From Bacillota bacterium (lineage in GTDB: Bacteria > Bacillota > Clostridia > Christensenellales > CAG-138), in NCBI GenBank assembly GCA_023426265.1, contig JAFABA010000191.1, forward strand, positions 1-14,008: 14,008 nt of DNA, in the 5' to 3' direction. Under the pieces are notes generated by a model. The model was not told the origin of the DNA. It saw nothing but the letters and a program-made list of their open reading frames with translations, and did not search any database. How positions within the stretch are numbered: position 1 is the stretch's first letter; each line of letters opens with the position of its first letter. The position numbers and the translations under genes are program-made. Shown here piece after piece: positions 6,180 through 12,856 of the stretch.

Positions 6180-6812
6180 TTATAGTTGTTTGATCTGCTC
6201 CAAATCCGCGCTGCACAGCACATCAAGGGTATAAAATATCTTTTCCGCAGGCCAGTCCCACCATTTGAGTTCCAACAGGTATTGAATCAAAGCTCCGTCA
6301 AAGCGGGCGCGGAGTACCCGCGCGGGATTTCCGCCCGCGATGTGGTAGGCAGGAACATCCCGGGCCACTGTGGCGTTGGCCGCGATGATCGCGCCGTCCC
6401 CGATCGTGACGCCGGGCAGTATGGTCGCGTTCTGGCCGATCCATACGTCGTTTCCGACCACCGTATCCCCCTTGAAAGGCAAGTCGCTTAAGGAAGGCGT
6501 CGCTTTTTCCCACCCATGCCCCATGATGTTAAACGGGTAGGTGGTGACGGAGTTCATCCGGTGGTTGGCCCCGTTCATAATGAATTCCACGCCCTTTGCT
6601 ATGGCGCAGAATTTTCCTATGATGAGCCGGTCGCCTAAAAACTCGTAATGGTGCGTCACATGCTCTTCAAAGCGTTCCGGATGCTCCGGGTCGTCATAGT
6701 ACGTATAATCGCCCACCAGTATGTTGGGGCGCGTGACGACGTTCTTGATAAAACAGACGCGCTTCATTGTCTCGTTGGGATATACCGCGTTTGGGTCAGG
6801 GCCATAGGGCAT
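6180..6812 (-). CDS. Vat-like xenobiotic (streptogramin A) O-acetyltransferase
   Basis: This 210-residue protein belongs to the left-handed beta-helix xenobiotic acetyltransferases, close to the Vat group that inactivates streptogramin A antibiotics with acetyl-CoA. Diagnostic features are ILVGDYTYYDDPE, the active-site block FIMNGANHRMNSVTTYPF with the catalytic His84 (numbered from ATG 6812), DLPFKGDTVVGNDVWIG, and hexapeptide repeats ending in AGGNPARVLRARF. Length matches VatA/VatD (about 210-220). I prefer ATG 6812 to the in-frame GTG 6821 because that GTG lies inside the GAGGTGA ribosome site. No mobile element flanks it, and it lies among core genes, so it may be an intrinsic gene. Whether it gives resistance depends on expression; CatB-like substrates are the alternative. 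Confidence 0.88.
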   Translation of the reverse strand: MPYGPDPNAVYPNETMKRVCFIKNVVTRPNILVGDYTYYDDPEHPERFEEHVTHHYEFLGDRLIIGKFCAIAKGVEFIMNGANHRMNSVTTYPFNIMGHGWEKATPSLSDLPFKGDTVVGNDVWIGQNATILPGVTIGDGAIIAANATVARDVPAYHIAGGNPARVLRARFDGALIQYLLELKWWDWPAEKIFYTLDVLCSADLEQIKQL

Positions 6813-6904
6813 AGCTTTCACCTCACTTCTATTAACTTTCTAACTTACCAAGTATAAAGATACCGCAAGGACACGAAAGCGTCCAGCGGATGAGGGCATG
6901 CGCG

Positions 6905-6913
6905 TGCTATAAT
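6905..6913 (+). promoter_or_regulatory. Extended -10 promoter of queH
   Basis: TG-C-TATAAT (6905-6913) is a perfect extended -10 element. The region 17 bp upstream (6885-6890) has no recognisable -35, as is usual for this class. Expected start is near 6920, 30 bases before the ATG. Confidence 0.55.
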
Positions 6914-6949
6914 AGAATACAGAACGAAAGACTTTTTACGGAGAAAGAC

Positions 6950-7486
6950 ATGAAAACGCTTCTGCACGCCTGCTGCGCACCCTGTTCTATAGAATGCGTC
7001 AATACGTTGCGCAACGAAGGCATAGAGCCTACGCTCTATTGGTACAACCCCAACATCCATCCGTTTACGGAGTACCGGAGCCGGAAGGAAACGCTTGTTG
7101 CATACGCAGAAAACAATGCGCTTCAATACGTGCTGCGGGATGAATACGGTCTCAGGCCGTTCCTGGCTGCGGTGACCCCCACGCTGGATAACCGCTGCGC
7201 ACGCTGTTACGAAATGCGGCTGGAAGGAACCGCGCGCTATGCCGCGGAGAACGGTTATGAACAGTTTTCCACAACGCTGTTGATAAGCCCCTATCAGAAC
7301 CACGAGCTGCTGCGGGAGACGGGGGAGAATATGGCGCAAAAATACGGAGTTGCATTTTTATATCGGGATTTCCGCCCGCATTTTAGGGATGGGCAGCAAA
7401 AGGCGAGGGAATTTGGGCTGTACATGCAAAAATATTGCGGCTGCATCTTCAGCGAAGAGGAACGGTACCAGAAGAAAAAGAAATAG
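6950..7486 (+). CDS. queH: Epoxyqueuosine reductase QueH
   Basis: This 178-residue protein is QueH (formerly DUF208), which reduces epoxyqueuosine to queuosine in tRNA, the final step of queuosine synthesis, in place of the unrelated QueG. The family cysteines are all present: HACCAPCS (6-13, Cys8, Cys9), CARCYEMR (83-90, Cys83, Cys86) and YCGCIFS (162-168, Cys163, Cys165), which hold the iron-sulfur cluster and metal site. The start at 6950 is preceded by GGAGAAAGAC and follows an extended -10 promoter; a longer in-frame ATG at 6890 would begin upstream of that promoter and is rejected. The gene stands alone with no other que gene nearby. It diverges from the Vat-like gene. Confidence 0.93.
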   Translation: MKTLLHACCAPCSIECVNTLRNEGIEPTLYWYNPNIHPFTEYRSRKETLVAYAENNALQYVLRDEYGLRPFLAAVTPTLDNRCARCYEMRLEGTARYAAENGYEQFSTTLLISPYQNHELLRETGENMAQKYGVAFLYRDFRPHFRDGQQKAREFGLYMQKYCGCIFSEEERYQKKKK

Positions 7487-7507
7487 CTCATAATGAAAGC
7501 ATATGAA

Positions 7508-7552
7508 AAGCCCGTGCAGGGGGCGGTACTATCCGCCTTTATGCACGGGCTT
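7508..7552 (-). terminator. Nested hairpin terminator of the ABC exporter operon
   Basis: The outer arms AAGCCCGTGCA (7508-7518) and TGCACGGGCTT (7542-7552) pair perfectly over 11 bp. Inside is a second hairpin, GGCGG (7522-7526), TACTAT, CCGCC (7533-7537). Leftward the stem ends in GGGCTTTT and further T-rich sequence, fitting the ABC genes that end at 7571. Rightward it can also stop queH transcription, though without a T-run. Confidence 0.75.
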
Positions 7553-7570
7553 CGTTGTTCGGTTATCGCA

Positions 7571-9307
7571 TTATGCGTTGATCGCCCAGTCCGCGCTTTG
7601 GCGCTGGAGGGAGACCATGCGGCGGTAGAGGCCGTTTTGCGTATAGAGCGCGTCCGGCACACCCTGTTCGCGCACATGGCCGTCTTGCAGCACCACGATA
7701 TGGTGAGCACCCGCCACGGTGCGCATGCGGTGGGCGATAATCAGCACCGTCTTATCCTGGATAAGCGTAGAAAGCGCGGTTTGGATCTCCGTTTCGTTTT
7801 CTACATCCAGGGAGGCTGTTGCCTCGTCAAGCAGGATCACCGGCGCGTTTTTCAAAAGCGCGCGGGCGATGGAAATGCGCTGTCGCTCGCCGCCGGAAAG
7901 CGTGGCGCCGTTTTCGCCGATGACGGTATCGTACCCTTCCGGGAAGCGGCGCACAAACGTGTCGCACTGCGCGGCGCGCGCGGCGGCGTAAACTTCCTCA
8001 TCCGTCGCGTCCCGCTTTCCGATGCGAATGTTTGCCATGATGGTATCGCGGAAGAGCACCACGTCCTGGAACACGATGGCGAACGCCTTCAATAGCGTTT
8101 CCGGCTCCACGGATTTCACGTCCACCCCTCCGATCGTCACCCTGCCGCCGTTTACGTCCCAGAAGCGGGCGGCAAGCTTGGCTGCCGTGCTCTTGCCCGA
8201 GCCGGAGGGCCCCACAAGCGCCGTGACTTCGCCCTGCTTGGCGGTGAAGGAAACATCCTTGAGCACATTGTCTTCGTTATAGGAGAAGGTGACGTGCTCA
8301 AAGCGAATGTCGTAGCCGTCCGGGCGGAATTCGGTTCCACCCTCCTGCACCGGCTGGTTTTCGATCTCCTGCATGCGGCCGATGCTGACCTTGGCGTTGA
8401 ATATTTCCGCAAGCTGCATCAGAACGGTGGCGAGCGGGTCGTACAGCCTGGATGCGGCAAGAAGGAACGCAAGATATTGCAGGAACAAAATTTCCCCGGA
8501 AATGAGAAGCGTGGCGCCTGTCAAAATAACAAGCGCAAGACCCAGCCGCAGCACGGCCTGCGCCGATACCACGAAAGAGCCGGTGACAAGCTCCGTGTGA
8601 ATGGAGGCCTTTACTACGTTATCAAACTTTTCGTTGAGCGTTTCCAGGTATTCTGTCTCGCGGTTGCAGGCCTTGATCTCCCGCATGGTTTCAAGCGCCT
8701 CCTGTATGCCGTCGGCGGCGGCGAGCTTTACGGAATATTTTTTGTTGCTCATCTTCTGCTGAAGCCTGCGGCTCCCTACCACCAGCAGCAGAGCTACCGG
8801 CAGCGGCAGAAATAGCGCGAGCGCCATATGCCACTCATAGAAAAAGAGGCCGATAGTGACGAGCAGTATGGAGATGATTGCTCCAAAAAGCTGCGGGATG
8901 GCATGGGAAAACGTATGCTCCAGTTCCGTGCAGGTGCCCATCATGGCGGTGGTCAGCTCCGAAAGGTCGCGCTGGCCGAAAAAGGAAAGCGGCAGCTTGC
9001 GCAGCTTTTCCGCCATGGTGATGCGGCGGTTCGCACTTTCGTTGTAGGCGGAAACGTAGGTTTCGGCATACTCGATGCTGTGGATCCAATAGATGACCAG
9101 CAGCAAAAGTGCGGCAAGTCCTGTATAGAGCCATACGCTCACGGGCGCCTGGGGTACCCCGAACACCGGGCGCAGCAATTGCTCCAATAGCATGAACAGC
9201 AGCGTCACGGGCAGCATCAGAGAGAGGTTCGCGCCCGTGCAGGCGGCAATGCCGCGCTTTAGGTCCCGGTCGCCCTGCTCGCTTAAGGCAAATAGCTTAC
9301 GAAACAT
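7571..9307 (-). CDS. ABC transporter, fused permease and ATPase (second half of a pair)
   Basis: This 578-residue half-transporter has an exporter-type membrane domain with about six hydrophobic segments (roughly 21-300) fused to an ATPase domain. Motifs are Walker A GPSGSGKST (366-374), Q-loop Gln414, signature LSGGERQRISIARAL (470-484), Walker B VILLDEATASLDVENE (490-505) and the switch His526, all canonical. I place the start at ATG 9307, behind AAAGGAGA, rather than a longer frame to 9400 that lies in the preceding gene. The start overlaps the end of the upstream ABC gene by 11 bases, a strong sign of coupling and of a heterodimer. The substrate is not readable from sequence; the AraC gene and shared dyad suggest a link to metal uptake or siderophores. 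Confidence 0.9.
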   Translation of the reverse strand: MFRKLFALSEQGDRDLKRGIAACTGANLSLMLPVTLLFMLLEQLLRPVFGVPQAPVSVWLYTGLAALLLLVIYWIHSIEYAETYVSAYNESANRRITMAEKLRKLPLSFFGQRDLSELTTAMMGTCTELEHTFSHAIPQLFGAIISILLVTIGLFFYEWHMALALFLPLPVALLLVVGSRRLQQKMSNKKYSVKLAAADGIQEALETMREIKACNRETEYLETLNEKFDNVVKASIHTELVTGSFVVSAQAVLRLGLALVILTGATLLISGEILFLQYLAFLLAASRLYDPLATVLMQLAEIFNAKVSIGRMQEIENQPVQEGGTEFRPDGYDIRFEHVTFSYNEDNVLKDVSFTAKQGEVTALVGPSGSGKSTAAKLAARFWDVNGGRVTIGGVDVKSVEPETLLKAFAIVFQDVVLFRDTIMANIRIGKRDATDEEVYAAARAAQCDTFVRRFPEGYDTVIGENGATLSGGERQRISIARALLKNAPVILLDEATASLDVENETEIQTALSTLIQDKTVLIIAHRMRTVAGAHHIVVLQDGHVREQGVPDALYTQNGLYRRMVSLQRQSADWAINA

Positions 9308-11105
9308 GGCTTTTCTCCTTTCCCACACCCCAGGCGGCGGCACGTTCGTATTCGTTCCACATGGCGGCGTACATGCCGCCTTTTTGCAGCAGTTCCTCAT
9401 GCGTGCCCTGCTCCAAAAGCTCGCCCTCGTTGAGCACCAGTATCGTATCCGCGCGTCGCACGGTGGAAAGCCGGTGGGCGATCATCAGCACCGTCTTGCC
9501 TTTTGTGAGTGCCTCAAACGCCCGCTGGATCTTCACTTCGTTTTCCGGGTCCGCAAATGCCGTGGCCTCGTCCAGCACGATGATGGGGGAGTCCTTCAAT
9601 ATGGCGCGCGCAAGCGCGATGCGCTGTGCCTCGCCGCCGGAGAGGTAGACGCCCTTTGTGCCCACCACGGTGTCGATGCCCTGGGGCAGCTTTTCGAAGA
9701 TATCGCCGCACTGCGCGGCTTCGGCAGCGCGCAGCGCTTCCTCCCGCGTGGCTTCCGGGCGCGCCGCGCGGATATTCTCTAAAAGGCTCGCCTTAAACAG
9801 CCGCGTGTTCTGGAACGCAAAGGAGACGGTGTCCATCAGCGCTTTATGCGCGATATCCCGCACATCCGCGCCGCCCAAGAGCACCGCGCCCTCGTCTACA
9901 TCATAGAACCGGGGAATGAGATGCACCGCGGTCGTTTTTCCGCCGCCGGAAGGGCCTACAAGCGCCACGGTTTGCCCTTCCTTTACAGAAAAGGACAGGT
10001 TTTTCACGGCGGGTACGCCGCCGCCGGGATAGGTAAAGGAAACGTTGCGGAATTCTACGGAAGCGCCTTTGGGCGCGTTCGGGCGCTCCGGCTGGGGCAG
10101 CGGCTTTTCATCGAGAATCGAATCCACTCGCCGCACGCATTCCTGCGCGATCAGGAAGTAACTGCCCGCGTACATCATCTTGTTGAGCATCATGGCGCAG
10201 GCCGGGGTAAACAGGATGTAGAAGATCACGCTCAAAAGAATATGCAGGTAGTTTCCGGTATTCGCGGCGCTGTTTGTAAGAAGGATGCCCACCGGGATCA
10301 GCAAAAAGAACGTGCCGTGTATGGCGGTGGTAAACAGCGTCATCGGCGTGCGCCAGGAAAGTGTATAGGCGGCTACATATTTTTTGTAGCTCATGATGGA
10401 AGCGTAAAAGTTCTTAAAGGAATGCACCGTCTGGGAAAAGACCTTCACCACCGAGATGCCGCGCACATATTCCACAGCCTCGCGGTTCATATCCTCCAGG
10501 GAGTTCTGGTATTTCTTCAAAAACCCCGAATTTTCCTGGTCCATCATCTTCATTTCAATCACAAAGCCGATGATGAGGGGGATAAGGCTTAGTAGCCCCA
10601 GGCGCCAGTCAAACAAAAACAGCATGGCGAGTATGGCAAACGGGGTCACGAACGAGCCGATCAGGTCCGGGATCTGGTGGGCGACAAACGTTTCCGTCTG
10701 CGCCGTGTTTTCGTCTATGATTTTCCGCAGCCTGCCCGTAGTGTTCTGTGAAAAATATCCGAGCGGAAGCCGTGTGAGGTGCCGCATCAGGACAACCTGC
10801 ATGTTGCGCATGGTGTAAAACGCCGCAAGATGCGAGCACATCAGGGAAGCAAAGTAGAGCAGGAGCGCCCCCAGCGCGAGCCCTACCGCCAGCCATCCGT
10901 AATCGGTCAGCTTGGTAGACATAAGCGGCGCGCTGGTGATAAGCGCTGTCAGAGTCTCCTGCAGCGCAAAGTACACGCACACAAATGGGGAAAGCATCAG
11001 CACGGCGGAAAGCGCGGAAAACACACCGGAAAGCGCCACAAGGGGTCTGTGCGCTCCGGCAAACTCCAAAAGCCGCGGGATACCGGTCTTTTTTTTATGT
11101 TCCAT
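9297..11105 (-). CDS. ABC transporter, fused permease and ATPase (first half of a pair)
   Basis: This 602-residue half-transporter has exporter-type membrane segments (about 20-320) followed by an ATPase domain: Walker A GPSGGGKTT (384-392), Q-loop Gln432, signature LSGGEAQRIALARAI (488-502), Walker B IIVLDE (508-513) and His544. The D-loop reads TAFADPENE instead of the usual TASLD; as I recall, this variant is seen in siderophore-linked exporters of the YbtPQ/IrtAB type, although it is not proof. The start at 11105 has AAAGGAGGT just upstream. The downstream partner overlaps by 11 bp, so the two probably form one heterodimer in the membrane. The upstream region carries a direct repeat beside a candidate promoter and an inverted repeat at its start point. 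Confidence 0.9.
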   Translation of the reverse strand: MEHKKKTGIPRLLEFAGAHRPLVALSGVFSALSAVLMLSPFVCVYFALQETLTALITSAPLMSTKLTDYGWLAVGLALGALLLYFASLMCSHLAAFYTMRNMQVVLMRHLTRLPLGYFSQNTTGRLRKIIDENTAQTETFVAHQIPDLIGSFVTPFAILAMLFLFDWRLGLLSLIPLIIGFVIEMKMMDQENSGFLKKYQNSLEDMNREAVEYVRGISVVKVFSQTVHSFKNFYASIMSYKKYVAAYTLSWRTPMTLFTTAIHGTFFLLIPVGILLTNSAANTGNYLHILLSVIFYILFTPACAMMLNKMMYAGSYFLIAQECVRRVDSILDEKPLPQPERPNAPKGASVEFRNVSFTYPGGGVPAVKNLSFSVKEGQTVALVGPSGGGKTTAVHLIPRFYDVDEGAVLLGGADVRDIAHKALMDTVSFAFQNTRLFKASLLENIRAARPEATREEALRAAEAAQCGDIFEKLPQGIDTVVGTKGVYLSGGEAQRIALARAILKDSPIIVLDEATAFADPENEVKIQRAFEALTKGKTVLMIAHRLSTVRRADTILVLNEGELLEQGTHEELLQKGGMYAAMWNEYERAAAWGVGKEKSHVS

Positions 11106-11151
11106 GGTACCTCCTTTTCACATGGGCATTCGCACCCAGATTGTACTATCG

Positions 11152-11169
11152 GGTTAGCGACATCTAACC
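11152..11169. promoter_or_regulatory. Dyad box A (GGTTAG-N6-CTAACC) at the ABC operon
   Basis: GGTTAG (11152-11157) and CTAACC (11164-11169) form a perfect 6+6 inverted repeat with spacer CGACAT. By the promoter at 11176-11204 it covers roughly +1 to +18, a typical repressor position. Near-identical dyads occur at 12746-12763 and 12816-12833. Confidence 0.7.
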
Positions 11170-11175
11170 AATGCG

Positions 11176-11204
11176 ATTGTATAGCAGGCAACTTGGGTTT
11201 TCCA
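11176..11204 (-). promoter_or_regulatory. Candidate promoter of the ABC exporter operon
   Basis: Leftward, TGGAAA (11204-11199), a 17-bp spacer and TACAAT (11181-11176) give a weak -35 (four of six) and fair -10, the pattern expected where an activator helps. The -35 directly abuts the direct repeats starting at 11205. A second TACAAT (11145-11140) has no adequate -35. Confidence 0.5.
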
Positions 11205-11237
11205 CTCCAAAAGGACGCGTCCTGCTCCAAAAGGACG
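11205..11237. promoter_or_regulatory. 13-bp direct repeat with 20-bp period, likely AraC activator site
   Basis: CTCCAAAAGGACG occurs at 11205-11217 and again, identically, at 11225-11237. A 20-bp period puts both copies on one face of the helix, as in AraC-family half-sites, and the proximal copy touches the -35 of the ABC promoter. The AraC regulator encoded just upstream (11390-12355) is the natural candidate to bind it. Confidence 0.6.
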
Positions 11238-11284
11238 GGCGCGTCATTATGGCATATATGTGGGAGTATAGAAAGAAAAGAAAT

Positions 11285-11345
11285 TGACGTAAGGGATTCC
11301 TAAGTGACGTGTCCCTAGGTAAGGGGTTCGGGGGCAAAGCCCCTG
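11285..11345. other. Repeat-rich intergenic segment of unknown role
   Basis: The gap between the ABC operon control region and the AraC terminator holds TGACGT twice (11285, 11305), a GGGA...TCCC mirror (11293-11315) and a seven-pair hairpin CGGGGGC-AAA-GCCCCTG (11329-11345). The hairpin has no T-run on either strand in the right place, so I do not call it a terminator. It resembles a small dispersed palindromic repeat, which cannot be tested from one copy. Confidence 0.35.
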
Positions 11346-11381
11346 AAAAAAGAGGATTATTGATAAGCTAAGAAAATAAAA

Positions 11382-11410
11382 AGGCGCCATTATAACCCTT
11401 TTATGCGCCT
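11382..11410 (-). terminator. Terminator overlapping the araC-type gene end
   Basis: Leftward, AGGCGC (11410-11405) pairs with GCGCCT (11387-11382), with ATAA/TTAT pairing inside, followed by TTTTT-A-TTTT. The upstream arm lies in the last codons of the regulator gene and the stop codon at 11390-11392 lies in the stem-loop. Confidence 0.7.
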
Positions 11411-12355
11411 GCTTTGGCGGTACTGGGAGGGGGAGACGCCCATTACCCCGCGGAAGGCTGCGGAAAACTTGCTGGCGTTTTCGTACCCCACGTCCGCGGC
11501 GATGGCCGCGATGCTCTTTCTTCCGTTTTCCAGGGAAGCAGCCGCCGTCTGCATGCGGCATTTCCGCAAAAACGAGTAGATGGTTTGGCCGTAGATGGCC
11601 TTGAATGCGGATTTTAACAGCGTGGAGCCGATAGAGTACCTGGCACAAAGCTGGTCTATGGGCAGGTGCACGTCCGGCTGGCGCAAAATATCGTCATGCA
11701 GCGCGCGCACGCTCAAAGCGATCTCTTTCCTGAAATAAGGCACGCCGCAGGGGCTTTCCTCCGGCATATCCCGAAGCAGCAGCAGGATTTCGAGCACTTT
11801 TAACAGCGCATAGTCCGGTGTGAGCATATCCTCCTGCGCGTACAGGCAGTCAAATGTCTGGGCAATTGCCGGGGTGGAACGGTTGACGAAGATATCTCCT
11901 TCCCCGCAGAGACGTTGCTGCAGGTGGCTTAGGTCCAGCCGGATGCCGGGGAACGCGTGAGAGAAAGCCTGTTGTGCCGCGGGCAGGTCTAAAATAATGG
12001 CCGCCCCTTCATATACATTGAGCGGAAAGCTGGAGGAAGAGGTGGAGTGCCCCATCATGTTGACGCAAATATCCCCCGCGGCAAGGTACGCGTAGTTGCC
12101 CTTGCGGAATTCGCATTCAAAGCGCCCATAGCGGCAATGGTTGATCTCCATGAGCGTGCCGACAGTCGGGGACTGCGTCAGGCAGCTTTCCGCGTCGTAC
12201 CGGCTGTATACAAGATCCACGCCGGGCAGCAGCGCGTAGCGCTTCATATAGCCTGTCCCGCCCAGGCAGGGCATGCGGTAGAGGGAGCAAATTCCTTCCT
12301 GTGAAAACACCTCTAAGGATATGCCGTAGACACGCTCCTCCATCATCCGTTTCAA
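11390..12355 (-). CDS. AraC-family transcriptional regulator
   Basis: This protein of about 321 residues has a variable N-terminal sensing region and a C-terminal double helix-turn-helix of the AraC/XylS type (about 225-318): LPIDQLCARYSIGSTLLKSA is the first recognition helix area and IAAIAADVGYENASKFSAAF the conserved second one, ending in MGVSPSQYRQ. It likely activates the ABC exporter genes downstream, whose promoter is flanked by direct repeats. The longest frame starts at TTG 12355, ten bases after AAAGGA; ATG 12346 and 12343 are alternatives with poorer spacing. It starts three bases after the stop of a 49-codon membrane peptide gene, suggesting coupling. The ligand is unknown; a siderophore or metal-related signal is inferred from context. 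Confidence 0.88.
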   Translation of the reverse strand: MKRMMEERVYGISLEVFSQEGICSLYRMPCLGGTGYMKRYALLPGVDLVYSRYDAESCLTQSPTVGTLMEINHCRYGRFECEFRKGNYAYLAAGDICVNMMGHSTSSSSFPLNVYEGAAIILDLPAAQQAFSHAFPGIRLDLSHLQQRLCGEGDIFVNRSTPAIAQTFDCLYAQEDMLTPDYALLKVLEILLLLRDMPEESPCGVPYFRKEIALSVRALHDDILRQPDVHLPIDQLCARYSIGSTLLKSAFKAIYGQTIYSFLRKCRMQTAAASLENGRKSIAAIAADVGYENASKFSAAFRGVMGVSPSQYRQSRRIKGL

Positions 12356-12358
12356 GGC

Positions 12359-12508
12359 CTAGCGTTCCTTTCTCGTATTGTATTTCATTCCGCCGCGCAG
12401 TGTCTTGCGCAAGTACCGCTGCAGCAAAAACAGCGCCGTATACAGCAGCAGTAAACCAAGCAAAGCGGGTAACATATCGTACGCCCCCAGTCGAAAGAGG
12501 AAAGCCAT
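12359..12508 (-). CDS. Small membrane peptide (49 residues) upstream of the AraC regulator
   Basis: Leftward from ATG 12508 runs MAFLFRLGAYDMLPALLGLL followed by LLYTALFLLQRY and a basic tail ending TRKER. Residues 13-29 form one clear membrane helix and the C-terminus is rich in Arg/Lys, predicting a cytoplasmic C-terminus. GGAG (12517-12514) sits five bases before the ATG. The stop (12361-12359) is three bases before the regulator's TTG start, and its last codons contain that gene's ribosome site. No family is recognised. Position suggests translational coupling with, or a signalling role toward, the AraC protein; both are inferences. Being short, it could still be a chance frame, but the hydrophobicity, ribosome site and spacing argue for a gene. 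Confidence 0.55.
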   Translation of the reverse strand: MAFLFRLGAYDMLPALLGLLLLYTALFLLQRYLRKTLRGGMKYNTRKER

Positions 12509-12699
12509 AGCTGCTCCATTTCGCGCTTCCACCGCCGCAGCAAAGGCACCTTTGATGCTTTATGCTGCGTGCGGAAAACAGCTTTTTCTGCTATCAAACT
12601 ATTTTGCGCCGGGCCAAAACGTGCCTGTTGGGAAGATTCTTCTCACAGCCGTGTTAGCCCGGGATTACAAGCGGGAACGCCGCATCCCTGTTTGTTTTC
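12509..12699. other. Divergent intergenic region, leftward promoter not resolved
   Basis: This is the left part of the 348-bp gap between the 49-codon gene and the DUF2325 gene. It holds a palindrome CAAAGG-CA-CCTTTG (12541-12554), a stem-loop GCGGAAAA...TTTTCTGC (12571-12591, no T-run) and a degenerate TGTTAG-CCCGGG-ATTACA (12652-12669) with the spacing of the shared dyad but only four of six arm matches. I find no convincing leftward promoter. Confidence 0.4.
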
Positions 12700-12728
12700 T
12701 TGACGCGGGCGCAGCCGCATGCTAAAAT
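12700..12728 (+). promoter_or_regulatory. Promoter of the DUF2325-DUF3793-flavodoxin operon
   Basis: TTGACG (12700-12705) and TAAAAT (12723-12728) are 17 bp apart, five of six matches each. Expected start is near 12735, giving a leader of about 120 nucleotides that contains both dyad boxes. A weaker alternative, TAGACG-17-TATACA (12749-12777), overlaps box B. Confidence 0.65.
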
Positions 12729-12745
12729 CCTACCATACTAGTAAT

Positions 12746-12763
12746 GATTAGACGCCTCTAACC
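12746..12763. promoter_or_regulatory. Dyad box B (GATTAG-N6-CTAACC)
   Basis: GATTAG (12746-12751), spacer ACGCCT and CTAACC (12758-12763) repeat the dyad of box A with one arm mismatch; the symmetry extends by two more pairs (AT/AT). It lies about +12 to +29 from the promoter at 12700-12728. Confidence 0.65.
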
Positions 12764-12815
12764 ATATATAGTATACATCAGAATGGACGACGTACATTCT
12801 TTTTCTCAGACAGTT

Positions 12816-12833
12816 GGTTAGAGTAGACTAACA
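12816..12833. promoter_or_regulatory. Dyad box C (GGTTAG-N6-CTAACA)
   Basis: GGTTAG (12816-12821), spacer AGTAGA and CTAACA (12828-12833) form the third copy, with one more outer T-A pair. It lies just ahead of the DUF2325 ribosome site (AAAGGAG, 12843-12849). Boxes B and C are 70 bp apart start to start, about seven helical turns. Confidence 0.65.
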
Positions 12834-12856
12834 AGAGGTACGAAAGGAGCCGGAGC

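Noticed and set aside
9308..9400. N-terminal extension of the second ABC transporter to 9400
   Set aside because: It lies wholly in the coding sequence of the first ABC gene, whereas ATG 9307 has a strong ribosome site and a family-like start.
11329..11345. Seven-pair hairpin as a terminator
   Set aside because: It is followed by A-rich sequence rightward and by GAACCCC leftward, so no U-tract follows it in either direction.
12385..12597. 70-codon leftward frame overlapping the 49-codon membrane peptide gene
   Set aside because: It is a cysteine-rich frame without domain or ribosome site; the overlapping frame with a membrane helix, ribosome site and coupling is far better.
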